Shown piece after piece: positions 35,646 through 47,300 of a DNA stretch of 64,000 nt. The notes beneath the pieces are model-generated. The model ran no database searches. It had not been told where the DNA came from and saw only the letters and a program-made list of their open reading frames with translations. Numbering within the stretch: position 1 is the first letter of the stretch; each line of letters starts with the position of its first letter. The stretch is from Odobenus rosmarus divergens (Eukaryota > Chordata > Mammalia > Carnivora > Odobenidae), in NCBI RefSeq assembly GCF_000321225.1, contig NW_004450665.1:569822-633821 (forward strand), given 5' to 3'. A program made the position numbers and the translations under genes.

Positions 35646-36480
35646 ATGTCTCCAAAGAAGACATCCACATGGCCAACAGACACAAGAAAATATGCTCAGC
35701 ATCACTTATCATCAGGGAAATGCAAATCAAAACCACAATGAGCTATCACCTGTCAGAATAGCTAACATCAACAACACAAGAAACAACAGGTGTTGGTGAG
35801 AATGTAGAGAAAAAGGAACCCTCGTCCACTGTTGGTGGGAATGCAAACTGGTGCAGCCATTGTGGAAGACAGTACAGAGGTTCCTCAAAAAATTAAAAAT
35901 AGAACTACCATACGATCCAGTAATCATGCCGCTGGGGATTTACCCAAAGAATACAAAAACACTAATTCATAAGGACACATGCTCTTCTATGTTTATAGTA
36001 GCATTATCTACAATAGCCAAGATATGGAAGCAGCCCAATGTGCATTGATAGATGAGTGGATAAAGAAACTATAATGAAATACTACTCAGCCATAAAAAAG
36101 AATGAAACTTGCCATTTTCCACAACACAGATGGATCTAGAGAGTATAATGCTAAACAAAATAAGTCAGTCAGAAAAAGACAAAGACCCTATGATTTCACT
36201 CATATGTGAAATTTAAGAACAAAACAAATGAACAAAGGGGAGAAAAGAGACAAACCAAAAAAAAAAAAAAAAAAGACTCTTAACTATGGTGACCAGAGGG
36301 AAAGTTGGTGGGGGAATGGGTGAAATAGGTGATGGGGATGAAGAGTACATTTATCTTGATGAGCACTGAGTAATATATAGAATTGTTGAATCACTGTATT
36401 GTACACCCGAAACTAATTTAATACTATATGTTAACTATACTGGAATGAATATAAATAAATATAAGTAAGTAAATAAATAC
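35646..36480 (+). mobile_element. L1 ORF2 3' end and 3' UTR, carnivore-lineage
   Basis: TCTCCAAAGAAGACATCCAC, CACTGTTGGTGGGAATGCAA, ATACTACTCAGCCATAAAAA and ATCTTGATGAGCACTGAGTA lead to a 3' end with ACCCGAAACTAATTTAATAC and an AAATAAATA tail. An internal A run lies at 36259-36276. It is colinear with the preceding fragment, probably one L1 with an internal deletion. Confidence 0.9.
35851..36048 (+). pseudogene. L1 ORF2p C-terminal remnant
   Basis: The frame reads [20 protein letters not shown], then [20 protein letters not shown] and FIVALSTIAKIWKQPNVH. This is the conserved ORF2p segment after the reverse transcriptase, about 65 residues. It has no start of its own and stops early. The endonuclease and RT domains are absent, so it is inactive. 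Frame disruptions separate it from the later YYSAIKKNET-type block. Confidence 0.85.
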
Positions 36481-36484
36481 TTAT

Positions 36485-37150
36485 TTAAGTTTGACTCCTT
36501 CACTGCCACCCGAGAGGGTCAGACCATCATCTCTCCCTTGGACAATGGCAGTGGCCTCCTGACTGGTCCCTCTAAGCTCTTCTCAACACCTGGTCCGAAT
36601 GCCATGATTAAAACGCAGGCCACACCCCATCCCTCTTCCAGTCGAAGCCCTGTCATGCCTTCCCGTTATAGTCAGTAAAACCAAGTCTTCTTTATGATCA
36701 CTCAGGATCTCAGGATGTGATTCCTATAACCTCTGGAAGTTCATCTCCTACTATCCTAACGGTCGTTCAGTCTGTTCCAGTGATACTTTACTGTTTCCTG
36801 ACCAGTCAACCATGCTCCTACCTCAGATCCTCTGATACTTGCTGCACCTTCTGCATGGAATATTCTCCTCTCAGACATATCCACATGGCTGCCATCTAAA
36901 CGTCCAGCTCCCCCATCTCAATACTTAATAATCCTCTTTCCTCCTTTACTTTGGTGCTTTAACTCTTAATAGGATCTAGCACATTATCCATATTTTACTC
37001 TTACTCATCGTCAGCCACACAGTAGAGTATGAGCTCCATGTGGAAGTGGATTTGGGTCATTTTTTTTGTTTACTAATAACTTCCTAAACCTCGGGCAGTG
37101 TCTGATGGATAGCAGATACTCAATTATGAACTCAGTTAATGAATAAATAA
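36485..37150 (+). mobile_element. L2 3' half
   Basis: A long ordered match to sense L2: CTCCTGACTGGTCCCTCTAA, CATGATTAAAACGCAGGCCA, GCACCTTCTGCATGGAATAT, TATCCACATGGCTGCCATCT, GAGTATGAGCTCCATGTGGA, GGGCAGTGTCTGATGGATAG, and the end ...AATGAATAAATAAG. About 670 bases, old and mutated. Confidence 0.85.
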
Positions 37151-37287
37151 GAAATTCCATGGAGAGAAATAATAATTTGCTTTTGGGTTTGATATATTAC
37201 TTATAAAATGGTTCAGACATGACTTAACATGGTTTAAATTTTTAAAAACACAGCCTGAGAAAGTTAAAACAATAGAATTTCAAGATG

Positions 37288-37683
37288 GAAATTGTTATGG
37301 ACTGAAAGTTTGATTTCTCCCCAAACTCATGTATTAACACCCAACCACCAATGTGACTATAGTGGGAAGATAAGGCCTGTATAGAGATAATTAAGTTTAA
37401 ATGAAGTATGAAGGGTAGGGCCATCATGATCCAGTTGGATTAGTGTCCTTATAAGAAGAGACATGAGAGAATTCACTTTCCCCCTGTCTCCACCGTGTGA
37501 GCCCACAGCAAGATGGCGCCCTTTGTTAGCCAGAAAATGAGCTCTCATCAGGAACCAAATCAACCAACACCTTGGATTCTGGACTTCCCAGCCTCCAGAA
37601 CTGTGAGAAATAAATGTCTGTTGTTTAGGCCACCTGGTCTGTAGTATTGTTTTATAGCAGCCCGAGTGAACAAAGATAGAAAT
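37288..37683 (+). mobile_element. Solo MaLR LTR (MST/MLT1 type) with perfect 5-bp TSD
   Basis: The LTR 37293-37678 starts TGTTATGGACTGAAAGTTTG. It contains GTGTCCTTATAAGAAGAGAC, CCAGCCTCCAGAACTGTGAG, AAATAAATGTCTGTTGTTTA and TTTTATAGCAGCCCGAGTGA. GAAAT flanks both sides (37288-37292 and 37679-37683). ERVL-MaLR elements make 5-bp duplications, so both ends are real. No internal retroviral sequence is attached, which indicates a solo LTR formed by recombination. AATAAA at 37610 is the polyadenylation signal region. Confidence 0.95.
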
Positions 37684-37704
37684 GCACCTTAAAAAAATCA
37701 TCAA

Positions 37705-37838
37705 ACTTAATTTCCTTACTTGACAGATGAGAAAACCAAAGCCAGACAAGTTAGGTGACTTTCCAAAGGTCACAAAGTCCGTATATCACAGAATTAAACT
37801 CCATATCCACGTTGCAGCTCAGTGCTTTCTTCCCTTGC
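37705..37838 (-). mobile_element. MIR fragment
   Basis: TTGACAGATGAGAAAACCAA, AAGTTAGGTGACTTTCCAAA and GGTCACAAAGTCCGTATATC are the antisense MIR core. Confidence 0.8.
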
Positions 37839-37879
37839 TGTGCTCACTCATATACCAATCCATGTACAGTGGAATCCGT

Positions 37880-38080
37880 GTAGGGCAGGGGTTCTCAAAC
37901 CTTATTCTTGAGGAACTCTGTTCTTCCAAAGACTATACCAGGAGTTTTGCCCTTACAGGTTAATGATAGTAGTCTTTTCACAGGGGTAATCTTTTAAGGG
38001 GGTGAGCAGGTATTTAATTGACCTTTTTTCCCAAAATTTTATGTGTTTTGCCAATAAATTTTTCTTACCTACCTATGAAA
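37880..38080. mobile_element. Possible hAT-type DNA transposon remnant
   Basis: GGGCAGGGGTTCTCAAACCT followed by GAGGAACTCTGTTCTTCC resembles terminal sequence of hAT-Charlie/MER families. Neither end nor a TSD could be confirmed. Confidence 0.3.
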
Positions 38081-41000
38081 AGATACAAAAAGGGAAAAAA
38101 ACCCAAATATTACTGGAAAAACTCTGAACCATAATTCTCTAAAAATAATTCTGCCCTTGGGAGGTGTGGAAGGCTGGGTGTATTTCCTGCCGGCACAATT
38201 GATCCTGGTTCAAAAGATAGAATGAGCGCTACTCAGAATTTCATTATATTCCAAAAAGCGTCCCATGACTTCTCAGAGCCCTCTTCCTAGACACATGGAA
38301 AAAGCACTGATACAACAGCATGACAGAGCCACTCAAAAAGCTATTATGGGCCGAGGCTGAATCAAGAGAAGAGAAGTGTTGTGATCAAAGAGCCCCCCGT
38401 CCCTCTGTACGCAGCGCTTCGGGAACATATACACAGCATTATGCACGTTGCCTCTTCCTTGATCCCACGTTTAACATGTTACTGACTAGCATCCAGAGAT
38501 AACATCGAAGGAATGGTGGGGACGGTTAGTTTGGGAAGTGAAGGTTTAGGGGAATGTGGGCCTGTTTTCAAGCTTTTGAAGATCTGAAATAAAGATGAGG
38601 GAATAGATTTATCTGGTGTTGTTTCATGCGCAGAACCAAGCTCTGTGCACAGACACTGCAGGAAAGTAAGTTTTTGACTCAGTATAGGAAAAATTAGAGT
38701 TGTTATCCCTGGAAGATCTTCCCTGGTAAAATAATTAAAATTTATTGGAAAGTACTGGAAATGTTCCTGACATCACCCCAGATTATGCAGAAGAAATCTT
38801 GTTTAGGAAGTGATTTAAAACAGATGACCTCAAAGGATCATTCCAGCATGAAGATTCTGCCATTCTATGAATGCAAAGAACTGAATCATTATTTCTCATG
38901 GTGAGTCTTTTACCATCAAGTGCAGATGCCTGGTTCTTTCTTATCTTGTAGAACAGAAGAGGGTAGAAAGCAGAAAGGCCTGGGGTAACTGAAATGAATG
39001 TGGAGGGGAAAAAGAGTGAAGAGGAATTCTGTACTGTTCATAAGTATTACTGTATAAGGATGACATGTCACTTGTTGGCATATATTAGAATACAGCACGT
39101 CAAACCCAAATACAAATCTGCCTCCTGTACTTTGGGGAATGTATAGAGAAAGAAAAGAGAAAAATTCACCTTTAGATCTGAACAGTCGTCACATTTGGGA
39201 ACACATAAACCCCATGAATCTCTTTAAGGGCAGCATATTATTTAAAACACTGGAGTGCAAATATCTAAAGGAGAGAGAAAATAAGGCCCTTCTGTCCTTT
39301 CTCTGAAAATGAAAAATGGTCATTTAAAGAATAATTTAGAATGACGAATGTTGGAAGGTCTGCCATCATAAATTCCTAAAGAGGTCCCCCTCACCGCCCC
39401 CCCGCCATGGAAATGGCATCCCCAGGAATGGCCCCGAACAAAGAGAACCTGGGGACCTGTTTCCCAGTGACCTCTATCTCCAGGGTCAGCCGAGTGCCCT
39501 GCACCTTAGGGCAGCAGTCCGTGCACTGGGCCTCTGCCCTGCATCCTCTCCAGCCTACTTAAGTGAATTCCTCTTGTTTTCAAGGTCTTTGTAAACAACA
39601 GTAATAAAACTGTTAATATAATCTACACCATGGCATTAATGACTACCAGTGCTCTAATATATTTTCCCTCACTGTTACTCTTTGCCCAATAAGGGCTTTT
39701 ATGACGTAATCTAATGTGGTGGTAGGAATTTTAGGTCCACATGCCTATAAACATATGCACGTATAACTAATCTTTTTATCATAGTGATAATATACATTGA
39801 CGTTTTATTTCCTTCCTGCAGTTTTCCGTTAGGGCATCACTTTGTTCTGGATTCAGTGTTTGAAATAATACATCTGCATCCTGACGGAACTTTCAAATAT
39901 TTGTGGATCCGATCCCATCTCTATTATAGAGCTTATTTATACCCACACATTTATCTTTCTCTTCCTACCTTAATCCCTTTGGTTTATTCTTCCTTTATTC
40001 CAATTTACTCTTCCAGAGATCTTTTGTCACTTGAGGAGATTAGGTATTTTAAAGAAATGTGAAGATAGTTGAACTTTTACGGTGTCTTCACCTGAGTCAT
40101 GCTTCAGCATAATGTCCCCATTCTATCCCCAAACTCATCCACATACATAGTTTTCAGAATTATGTTATTGCCTTTGGCTTACTGTGCCACTGAAAATATA
40201 TATGCATTCCTTTCTCTGGTGCTTTCTAAACAGGCACACTATAATAGTTTTTAATATGGTCGTCACAAGTCAGAATAAGAAGACAGATGATTTGTGGAAG
40301 GAAGAAATGTTGAAACACAATTTACTCTGTTGTCATCATGCTACATTCTTTATGTACTTGACACACTCAGGGGATGATTTGGAGTAAATATAATTAAAAC
40401 CAAGGAACATATAAAAATGGTGTCTTGGTATTTATACTCGGGAGTAATTATTTGACATTAATGTCATGCTAGCAAAACTGGGACTATTTTCTGTGGGACT
40501 GAAATGTGGGGACAAGGAATGGTTATCAGCCCCCTGGTCATGGACAGGGTAGAGGTGCCTTTAGTTTCAATGATCCACAGCGACATGGGTGTCACCCCGG
40601 TTTCCTGATGGGAGAATTGAGTTTTGATTTGCACGTGTTCCCAAAAGGGATAAATATATTATGAAATTCAAGCAGCGATTATATTATTGTCTTTTGCAAC
40701 ACACATAAGAACTTCCTCAGTAGAACCAACGTGTGGTTTGCCCCCACAGTACTGTATGTATGGAAAGGAGAAACCGTGGGTAGGAGATCCCGTTCTATGC
40801 AATCATTACAAAAACTTAGATATGGCTCCCAAACATTTTTTTTGTTTCCTTTAACAATCTATTCTAAATCAGATATTCAATTAAATTTCCTAAAACTTCA
40901 TCTATTTGTGGGTCTTATGACCTTTTATAATCAGAACAGAAGCTATTCACAAAAATAGCTTAAAAAGGCTAGGGGAATTACCAAAATTATTCTTTCCTGC

Positions 41001-43250
41001 TATGACATTAGCGTGCAATGATTTTTTTCTTGTAAATAATGCAACCATTTCAAAGAGGCTGCACCCCCCAGATAATAATGAATAAAAAATTCAGTTGAAA
41101 GAAAGTAAGCTTATGGCTGCTATAATTTTCCGGAACCATTATGTGTCCTGCTGCAGCTGGTTTTGTTGGTGCTCCTAAGCACATCCTCCTGGGCCCATCC
41201 TTTTAGTGTTTATGAGCATCAAATAAAGATTGAAGGAAGGGGTGGAGAGTGAAAGTAAATAAAAATAAACAGAAGATGCTGACAAAAATTCATACCGTGT
41301 GAATGTCACATGAGACTTAGACCAATGGGAGTTTTCATGTTGGTTATATATGTTTATAAATTTGGATATATAAGCGAAGGAGAGACATGGAGTAAGAGAA
41401 GAAAATCTGTATGAATGAGAGAGTTAAACCAAATAGTAATCCTTTACACTTTGTCTGATGGTTTGTAGTTATGTTAGGATAAAGTAGCTTCTTTTCTTCA
41501 AGTGTTCTTTGATAGCAATCCCCAAATGTAGAAAGACAGGTGCTCTTATATAACTGTTAAATGATTGAATCAGGACTCCTAGCCCTGCTTTCTGACCCCA
41601 AGGCCTGTATTTAAATTTTTACAGCATTCTTTGAAAATTCCACACTCAGGGAAGTTGATGTATTTAATTGAAAGTAATCTAGGAACGTTTTGACAGAGTA
41701 GCGAATGTTTTAGCAGAGTGATAGGTTTTGAAATATCTGTAAGACTGCCTTAAAACTTTTAATCTCTTTGCAAGTCATCAGAAGTTCACCAAAATTCTGC
41801 CCTTTTCAACTGCTTTCCTTACATGGGAATTTTAAAAAGTGAACAGAAAAACATCACATTTGACTTGTGAGAAATTGTAGGGGTCCTTGAAAACATAATT
41901 TATTCCCCTTTAACAGGTACAGATCTCACCCTAATGCAGTGTGAGACTACACAGGGTGATTTTAGTGTGGTGTTTTTCCTACTTCCTTATGCCACAAAAT
42001 CATTTTTCCACATACCTTGCGTAGCTCCTACCAATGGTTTTCAAGGGGTCTTTTGACATGTGCAATTATTTATCATCAAATATTTGTAAATGAAAGTGCT
42101 CGGGATGAGACAGAATATAGACAGCTAATCTTCAAGCTGCTCTGAATGACAGGCACAGAGACAACATGGACATTGCCAGAGGAACAGAACGTCAGTCTGC
42201 AAAATTGCCTGTCCTAGCTTGATATAGGTCCTCACTGCTCAGAAATGAAGATGAAAATCATTTGTGAGGCATCCTAATAGAATTGGCAGTAGCTGCTTCA
42301 CTGTATAGAATTAATTAATTAATATATGCACACACCCTTTTTTAAAAAAACAGAAATGATTTAAAGATTAACACGTTTAGGAAAAAAGTTTCAAGACTTG
42401 TATAAGAGTATTTCTGAAGTCCATGTTTAAACCTATGCAGATTTGCATCTAGCCACTGAAAATCCAAATACAGTGTACTTTGGAAATAAAGTTGCCTATC
42501 TGCTGGTCCTTAAGAGTAATCACTGGCTTTAGTTTGAATTATTGGATGGTATCCAGGAAAAATGGAATAAGATGCATGAAAATACTTTCATTGCTGCTGT
42601 CAGCGAGTGAATGATTCGGGTTGAGTGTGCGTCGGATGTCTAGGACAGCGCCTGTCCAAGCTCCTTGCAGATGCCCGTTTGATGCGTTGCACTAACAGGG
42701 TTCCTAAGTCTAACGGAGTAAGTGTACAAAGTGGGGTCTGCTAGATAGTAAGGCTTTGGGGCATGTCTCTCCAGGTGTATGTTTTTGTTTTTTTGGTTTT
42801 TGAATGTGAAAGTCTCAGTCTAGGAGAAGGAATACCATCTCATGAGTATATATCATTTTCCTACTGTAAAAGGAGGTAATATTTTCTCCAGCTTTAAAAT
42901 GAAGGAACGGAGGCCCACGGTAATCCTGTGCTCATACAATAGATAGCACTTTTTGGGCAAACGGTCCCTATAGATCCCCACATGGTTACACAATGTTCAG
43001 TACAACAAGACCCCTGAGCTTCAGTGACTAAGTTGCTTAGTCTTTTTTCTAAGTTGCTAACGAAAGTGAAAATAATGGGAAAAAATGCATATTTTTATAT
43101 TACTGTATGACAGTGCTGATATTTTCTTTCCATTTTTCAAATGTTAGGGGAGCTCCTTACATTGTCTCCATAAATGCTGAAATTTAGTTTACCTAATGAA
43201 ATCTAGTTATTACTGATAGACTGTTGCTATCAAAAGAAACCTGGACACTT
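38081..43250. other. Long repeat-poor stretch
   Basis: About 5.2 kb with only weak hints: a possible antisense MIR at 41.44-41.64 kb (AATCAGGACTCCTAGCCCTG) and another at 42.87-42.96 kb (AGCTTTAAAATGAAGGAACG). A GC-rich block lies at 39385-39550. No exon, SINE or L1 is recognised. It may hold unannotated regulatory or exonic sequence. Confidence 0.45.
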
Positions 43251-43254
43251 AGGG

Positions 43255-43400
43255 GCAAATTTGGACTCCAGTCTCAGATCTGTCACTTTTGCTTGTGGTG
43301 AAAGCAAGCAAGTCACCAGCCTCTCTGGGGCTTGGCTTGTTCATCCTTAAGAGGAAGAGATTGGGCTACTAGCTCCTCCAGAGGCAGTGAACGTGGCCGA
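43255..43400 (+). mobile_element. MIR SINE
   Basis: GGACTCCAGTCTCAGATCTG, GCAAGTCACCAGCCTCTCTG and TGTTCATCCTTAAGAGGAAG follow MIR sense order. Confidence 0.7.
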
Positions 43401-43948
43401 GCTACAGGTAGTCTTGGTGGGGTTTGCGTGAGCCCCAGGCAGGGTGAATATTTGGAGAAAATGAAGTTACTTGCCAGTGCACTACCCAATGATGGCAGTG
43501 CCCTGAAGAAAGGGTGAAGGGGCCCTGTAGTGTCTCCAGTCCCATCCTTCATGAATGGCTTAGAAGAAAAGGAACTCCCAGAATAATGGGCCCATCTGCA
43601 TATGCCTCAGAATCAGACCAGATTTGAGATTAAATCACAAGGAAATGAGGATCCTTAGAATCTTCGGAATCCATGCAGACTTATATGCACCTGACAGACT
43701 CTCCATCAAGTTTGGATAACTATGAATTACAATCCCTAACTGGGCCCAGAGGGTTGATTCTGTATCAGCGTATGTCCAACGCCTCAGTGGAAGACAATGG
43801 ACATCTGTCTCCTCATGACAGTGAATTTGAAATGAAAATATAAAAGAAAATTTTGAAAATAAATAAAAAGAGTTTGGATTCAGTGAGGTCTGATATGTTT
43901 TCTAGGTTCAAATATTTTTGCAAGAGCAAGAAGATAAAAGGCAAAACA
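43401..43948. other. Unassigned sequence
   Basis: No gene or element recognised. Confidence 0.4.
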
Positions 43949-44066
43949 AGAGTCTCTGTTGATCACTTCACAATGTGTACAAATATCCAATCATTATGTT
44001 ATATGCCTGAAACTAAATAAATACATTAAAAAATAATTTTAAAATAAACTAAATTTAAGAGTCTCT
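43949..44066 (+). mobile_element. Short 5'-truncated L1 with 10-bp TSD
   Basis: The L1 3' end 43959-44056 has TTCACAATGTGTACAAATAT, CATTATGTTATATGCCTGAA and an A-rich tail. It is flanked by AAGAGTCTCT at 43949-43958 and 44057-44066. About 98 bases long. It belongs to an older L1 subfamily than the 10.1 kb copy. Confidence 0.85.
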
Positions 44067-44239
44067 AACCCAAAATTAGGCAGCCAAAGCATTGTATGTA
44101 TACTTTGCCTATTTCCATCACTTCCTCTTTGAATCCTAACCACTGCCCCACCCAACCACTTTAATCTCTCCTCTGCCAGGTGCCTACTTATCCCCTTGTA
44201 GTGGCTGTGTATGTGGTAGCTTTCTCTGGTTTTCATTTG

Positions 44240-44592
44240 AACAATCCTTAGGATATAATCAAGAAAATAATACATAAAGTTGGAAATTAATGCTGAAGTC
44301 TAAGTTATGTCTGTATTTTATTTTTTTTGGCAAGTTGGGATTGTGGGACTTTGTAATTCGAAGCAACATCTTCTTTATCTCTAAATATTCAAGGTATGTT
44401 CACTGCCAGCTACATTAACAGCCACCCCAATATTTGCCAAATAAATACATGAAGCAAGCATTTGTCAAAAGAAAGAACTTAGTTTCTATCTAAACTGTCC
44501 TTAGGGTATAATCAAGAAAAGAGTGTATAATGTTATAAATTAATACTGACTTCTAAATTATGTCAAATTGGAACTTGTGGGACCATGTAATT
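44240..44592 (+). repeat. Local direct duplication of unidentified sequence
   Basis: Copy A (44240-44358) and copy B (44493-44592) share 58 of 72 bases over 44240-44311 and 44493-44564, for example TATAATCAAGAAAA and AAATTAAT. They also share a downstream block around TTGTGGGAC...TGTAATT. Their starts are 253 bases apart. They do not match any repeat family I know. Confidence 0.75.
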
Positions 44593-44728
44593 AGTAGTGA
44601 GTTCATGAAACTGTATTTTAACTCCTTTTCAGATTTTTCATAGAGTTTAGTTGCTGCTATTTTTTTTGTTTGGGTTTGATTTGTTTGCTGTTTATAAATG
44701 TTGCAGGCATATTTTAAGATTTTCATTT

Positions 44729-44959
44729 AAGAATAATTTTTTCAGGGGCACCTGGGTGGTTCAGTCATTAAGCGTCTGCCTTAGGCTCAGGTCATGATCC
44801 CAGGGTCCTGGGATCGAGCCCCACATCGGGCTCTCTGCTCTGTGGGAAGCCTTCTTCTACCCCCTCCCACTCCCCCTGCTTGTGTTCCCTCTCTCGCTGT
44901 GTCTCTCTCTGTCAAATAAATAAATAAAATCTTTAAAAAATAAAAGAATAATTTTTTCA
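44729..44959 (+). mobile_element. SINEC, younger subtype, with 16-bp TSD
   Basis: The body 44745-44943 contains GGCACCTGGGTGGTTCAGTC, ATGATCCCAGGGTCCTGGGA and CAAATAAATAAATAAAATCT. The TSD AAGAATAATTTTTTCA is identical at 44729-44744 and 44944-44959, so this is one of the youngest insertions in the window. Confidence 0.97.
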
Positions 44960-45049
44960 TAGAAATTTAAAAGATTTACCATGACCTGAGCCTCTGAGCA
45001 GTGTGGTTCTCTCCAAATGAAAGAGTAAGGTCAAAATCCTTTTTAGTAC

Positions 45050-45484
45050 TTATATTCATTTCCCAGGTGCCTTACCCAACAGCGATTTATTGTCGAGGTT
45101 CTAGAAGCTAGAAGTCTGAAGTCAAGTTGTTGGCAGGGTTGGTTCCTTCTGCGGCTATGAGAGAGACTCTGTTGCAGGCCTCTTGCTGCCTTCCCGGTGG
45201 TGTCCTGGCAACCTTTCCCACTTATAGACCCATCACCCTGATGTCTGCCTTCACATTCATACGGTCTTCTAGAAACCCTATGTGAATATCTGTCTCTGTC
45301 CAAATTTCCCCTTTCTATAAGGACACCACTGAGATTAGATTAGAGCCCACCCTAATGACGTCATCTTAACTAATTAAGTCTTCAATGAACCTGTTTCCAA
45401 ATAAAGTCAAATTCTAAGGTATTGGGGGTTAGGAGTTTAACATGTGAATTTGCAGGCGAGCGGGGTACAGTTTAACCCATAACA
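45050..45484 (-). mobile_element. MaLR LTR (MLT1/MST type), minus strand
   Basis: Antisense LTR order: GGCAGGGTTGGTTCCTTCTG, CTCTGTCCAAATTTCCCCTT, TATAAGGACACCACTGAGAT, AGCCCACCCTAATGACGTCA, GGGGGTTAGGAGTTTAACAT, ending ACCCATAACA at 45484. It appears internally shortened near its left end (45060-45085). A matching TSD could not be confirmed. Confidence 0.9.
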
Positions 45485-45734
45485 CAGATCATTTACCACA
45501 ACAAAACTAAGTAAAAACAAAAAGTTAAGGCACAAAGGAAAAACTATCCATATTGTTCTATGAGCCGAAAACAATGATTTAAGGTTATCACTTCTGGGTA
45601 TATTATATGGAGAAGATGACCTTTGACTTTGCATCTGAAGCAGATGATTTGGTATCACTACTGTGTGTATGCGCTCATGTATCTCTTCCTCAAGGAACTC
45701 GAATTTGTCCCTTGTGTTTTGCATGACCACATAT
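45485..45734. other. Unassigned sequence
   Basis: Short gap between LTR and L2; nothing recognised. Confidence 0.4.
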
Positions 45735-45739
45735 GTCAT

Positions 45740-47300
45740 TCATATATTGACCCACTGACGCACAGATATTTATTGAAAACCTGCAGTGCTCGGCCCTGTT
45801 CTGAGCACTGCAGATCCTATCAGGAGTTGGAAGAGACTCCGGCCTGTCCTGTGGAGCTTCTAGTCTAGGAGAGAGAGAGAGAAATTCATCAAATAATCTT
45901 GTTAGTAAGTGTAAACCCCTACTTGGATAATGATCTAAAATGTACGAGGGGCTAGGGCTATGAGCAGGTATAAAAGGTGAATCTAAGCTCATGGGTGTGC
46001 TAAGGGAGGAGGAGTCAATGAAATCCACCCCAAAGAGATGATGTTTGAGTTGGGATCCAAAGCTGAGATCACAGTGAAGCGAGAAGGGGACATTTCATGC
46101 AAAAGGGAACAAGAGTTCCAGAGGCCCTGAGGCATAAGAGAATGTGTATGTTCAGAAAACAAACAGAAAAACCAAACTTGACTATGGCTGGAGTGCCAAG
46201 AGCTAGTGCGAGCAGAGTGGGAAATATAACAAGAGAGGTTAAAGAGTCTTTATTTTAAGAGAATGGGAAACCACTTGGAGGGTTTCCAGCAGACATGGGG
46301 CATGATCAGATTTGTATTTTTTAAAAAAACTATGCCGACTGCCGTGTTGAGAAGGGAGGAGAGCCAGGCTCGAGTGGCTGGCAGACTGTTGCAGAAGTCC
46401 AGCTGAGAGGGGGCTGTGGCTTGTGCTATAGTGGTCATGGTGGTTCTTGGTAGATGCCTTCAGGAGCTGTTTGGGAGGTGAAACGGGCAGGATGTTGTGA
46501 CTGAGCGAGCATGGGGATTGAGGATAAGAGAATCACCCAGGATGAATCTTAATTCCTAGTCCAAGAGTAGGAATGCTGACAGAAGATCAGTTTTGTGAGG
46601 GAAAGCCATGATTTTGTACTTGAAAATGCTGAGTTGGATGTGGCTTTGAGATACCGCAGCGCAGATAGCATGTAGGCAATTGTAGCCTTCCATCTGGCAC
46701 GCAGAGGCAGGTCTTGGCCAGATGTACACAGTCGGGTCCTCCGTGTGTCGTTGACAGAGTTCTGGGTTTGGGTGAGTTGTCACCTAGGGAGAGGACATAG
46801 CATGAAAAGAGTCCCTAAAAATCATCTTTGAAACACTCCAGCATTTAGTTCCCAGGCAAAAGGGGATATTTCAACAAGGCAGAGCAGTAAAACCAAACTC
46901 AGGAGCCTTGGAACGAGTAAAGCCATGAGAAAATGGTGGTTCAGGACGAAGGAGCCGAATGTTGCCTAGAGGTCAATGTGAGGGGTCAGACGCTAAATGT
47001 CAGATGAGAATGAGAACTGAAAGGACCCAGCGAACTCATTGATGTGGAGTTACCTAGTACCCTAAATATTGCTACTTAGATGGGATAATAGGTGAGAAAG
47101 CCAGAAGAAAGTCGGTTAGAGAGGGACGGAGGAGCAGAAAATGGGTAAAGCAGGTATAGGGTAAACAGAGAAGACAGAAACTCAGAGGTCATGGTAGGAG
47201 TGGGAGATGCTTGAATTCCAGATTTGGGGAAGATGGAGAACATGCAATGACAATGGGAGGCGGTAAGGATTCAAGTGGACAGAAAAGATTATTAAAAACG
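45740..47300 (-). mobile_element. Long L2, minus strand
   Basis: Starts at the L2 3' end in antisense (CAGATATTTATTGAAAACCT, CCTGTTCTGAGCACTGCAGA, TGTGGAGCTTCTAGTCTAGG) and continues upstream through AGGCCCTGAGGCATAAGAGA, CCACTTGGAGGGTTTCCAGC, GCATGATCAGATTTGTATTT, GCAGAAGTCCAGCTGAGAGG and TGTTGCCTAGAGGTCAATGT. The order matches antisense L2 over at least 1.3 kb. Frames at 45690-46028 (minus) are decayed L2. The L2 may extend to about 47740. Confidence 0.75.

Noticed and set aside
37357..37773. 138-codon open frame, minus strand
   Set aside because: It is the reverse strand of the solo MaLR LTR and the adjoining MIR.
39784..40062. Frame containing HPDGTFKYLWIRSH, reminiscent of the PHPT1 phosphohistidine phosphatase motif DGVFKYVLIR
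   Set aside because: The match covers about 12 residues. Nothing before or after resembles PHPT1, so a retrocopy is not supported.
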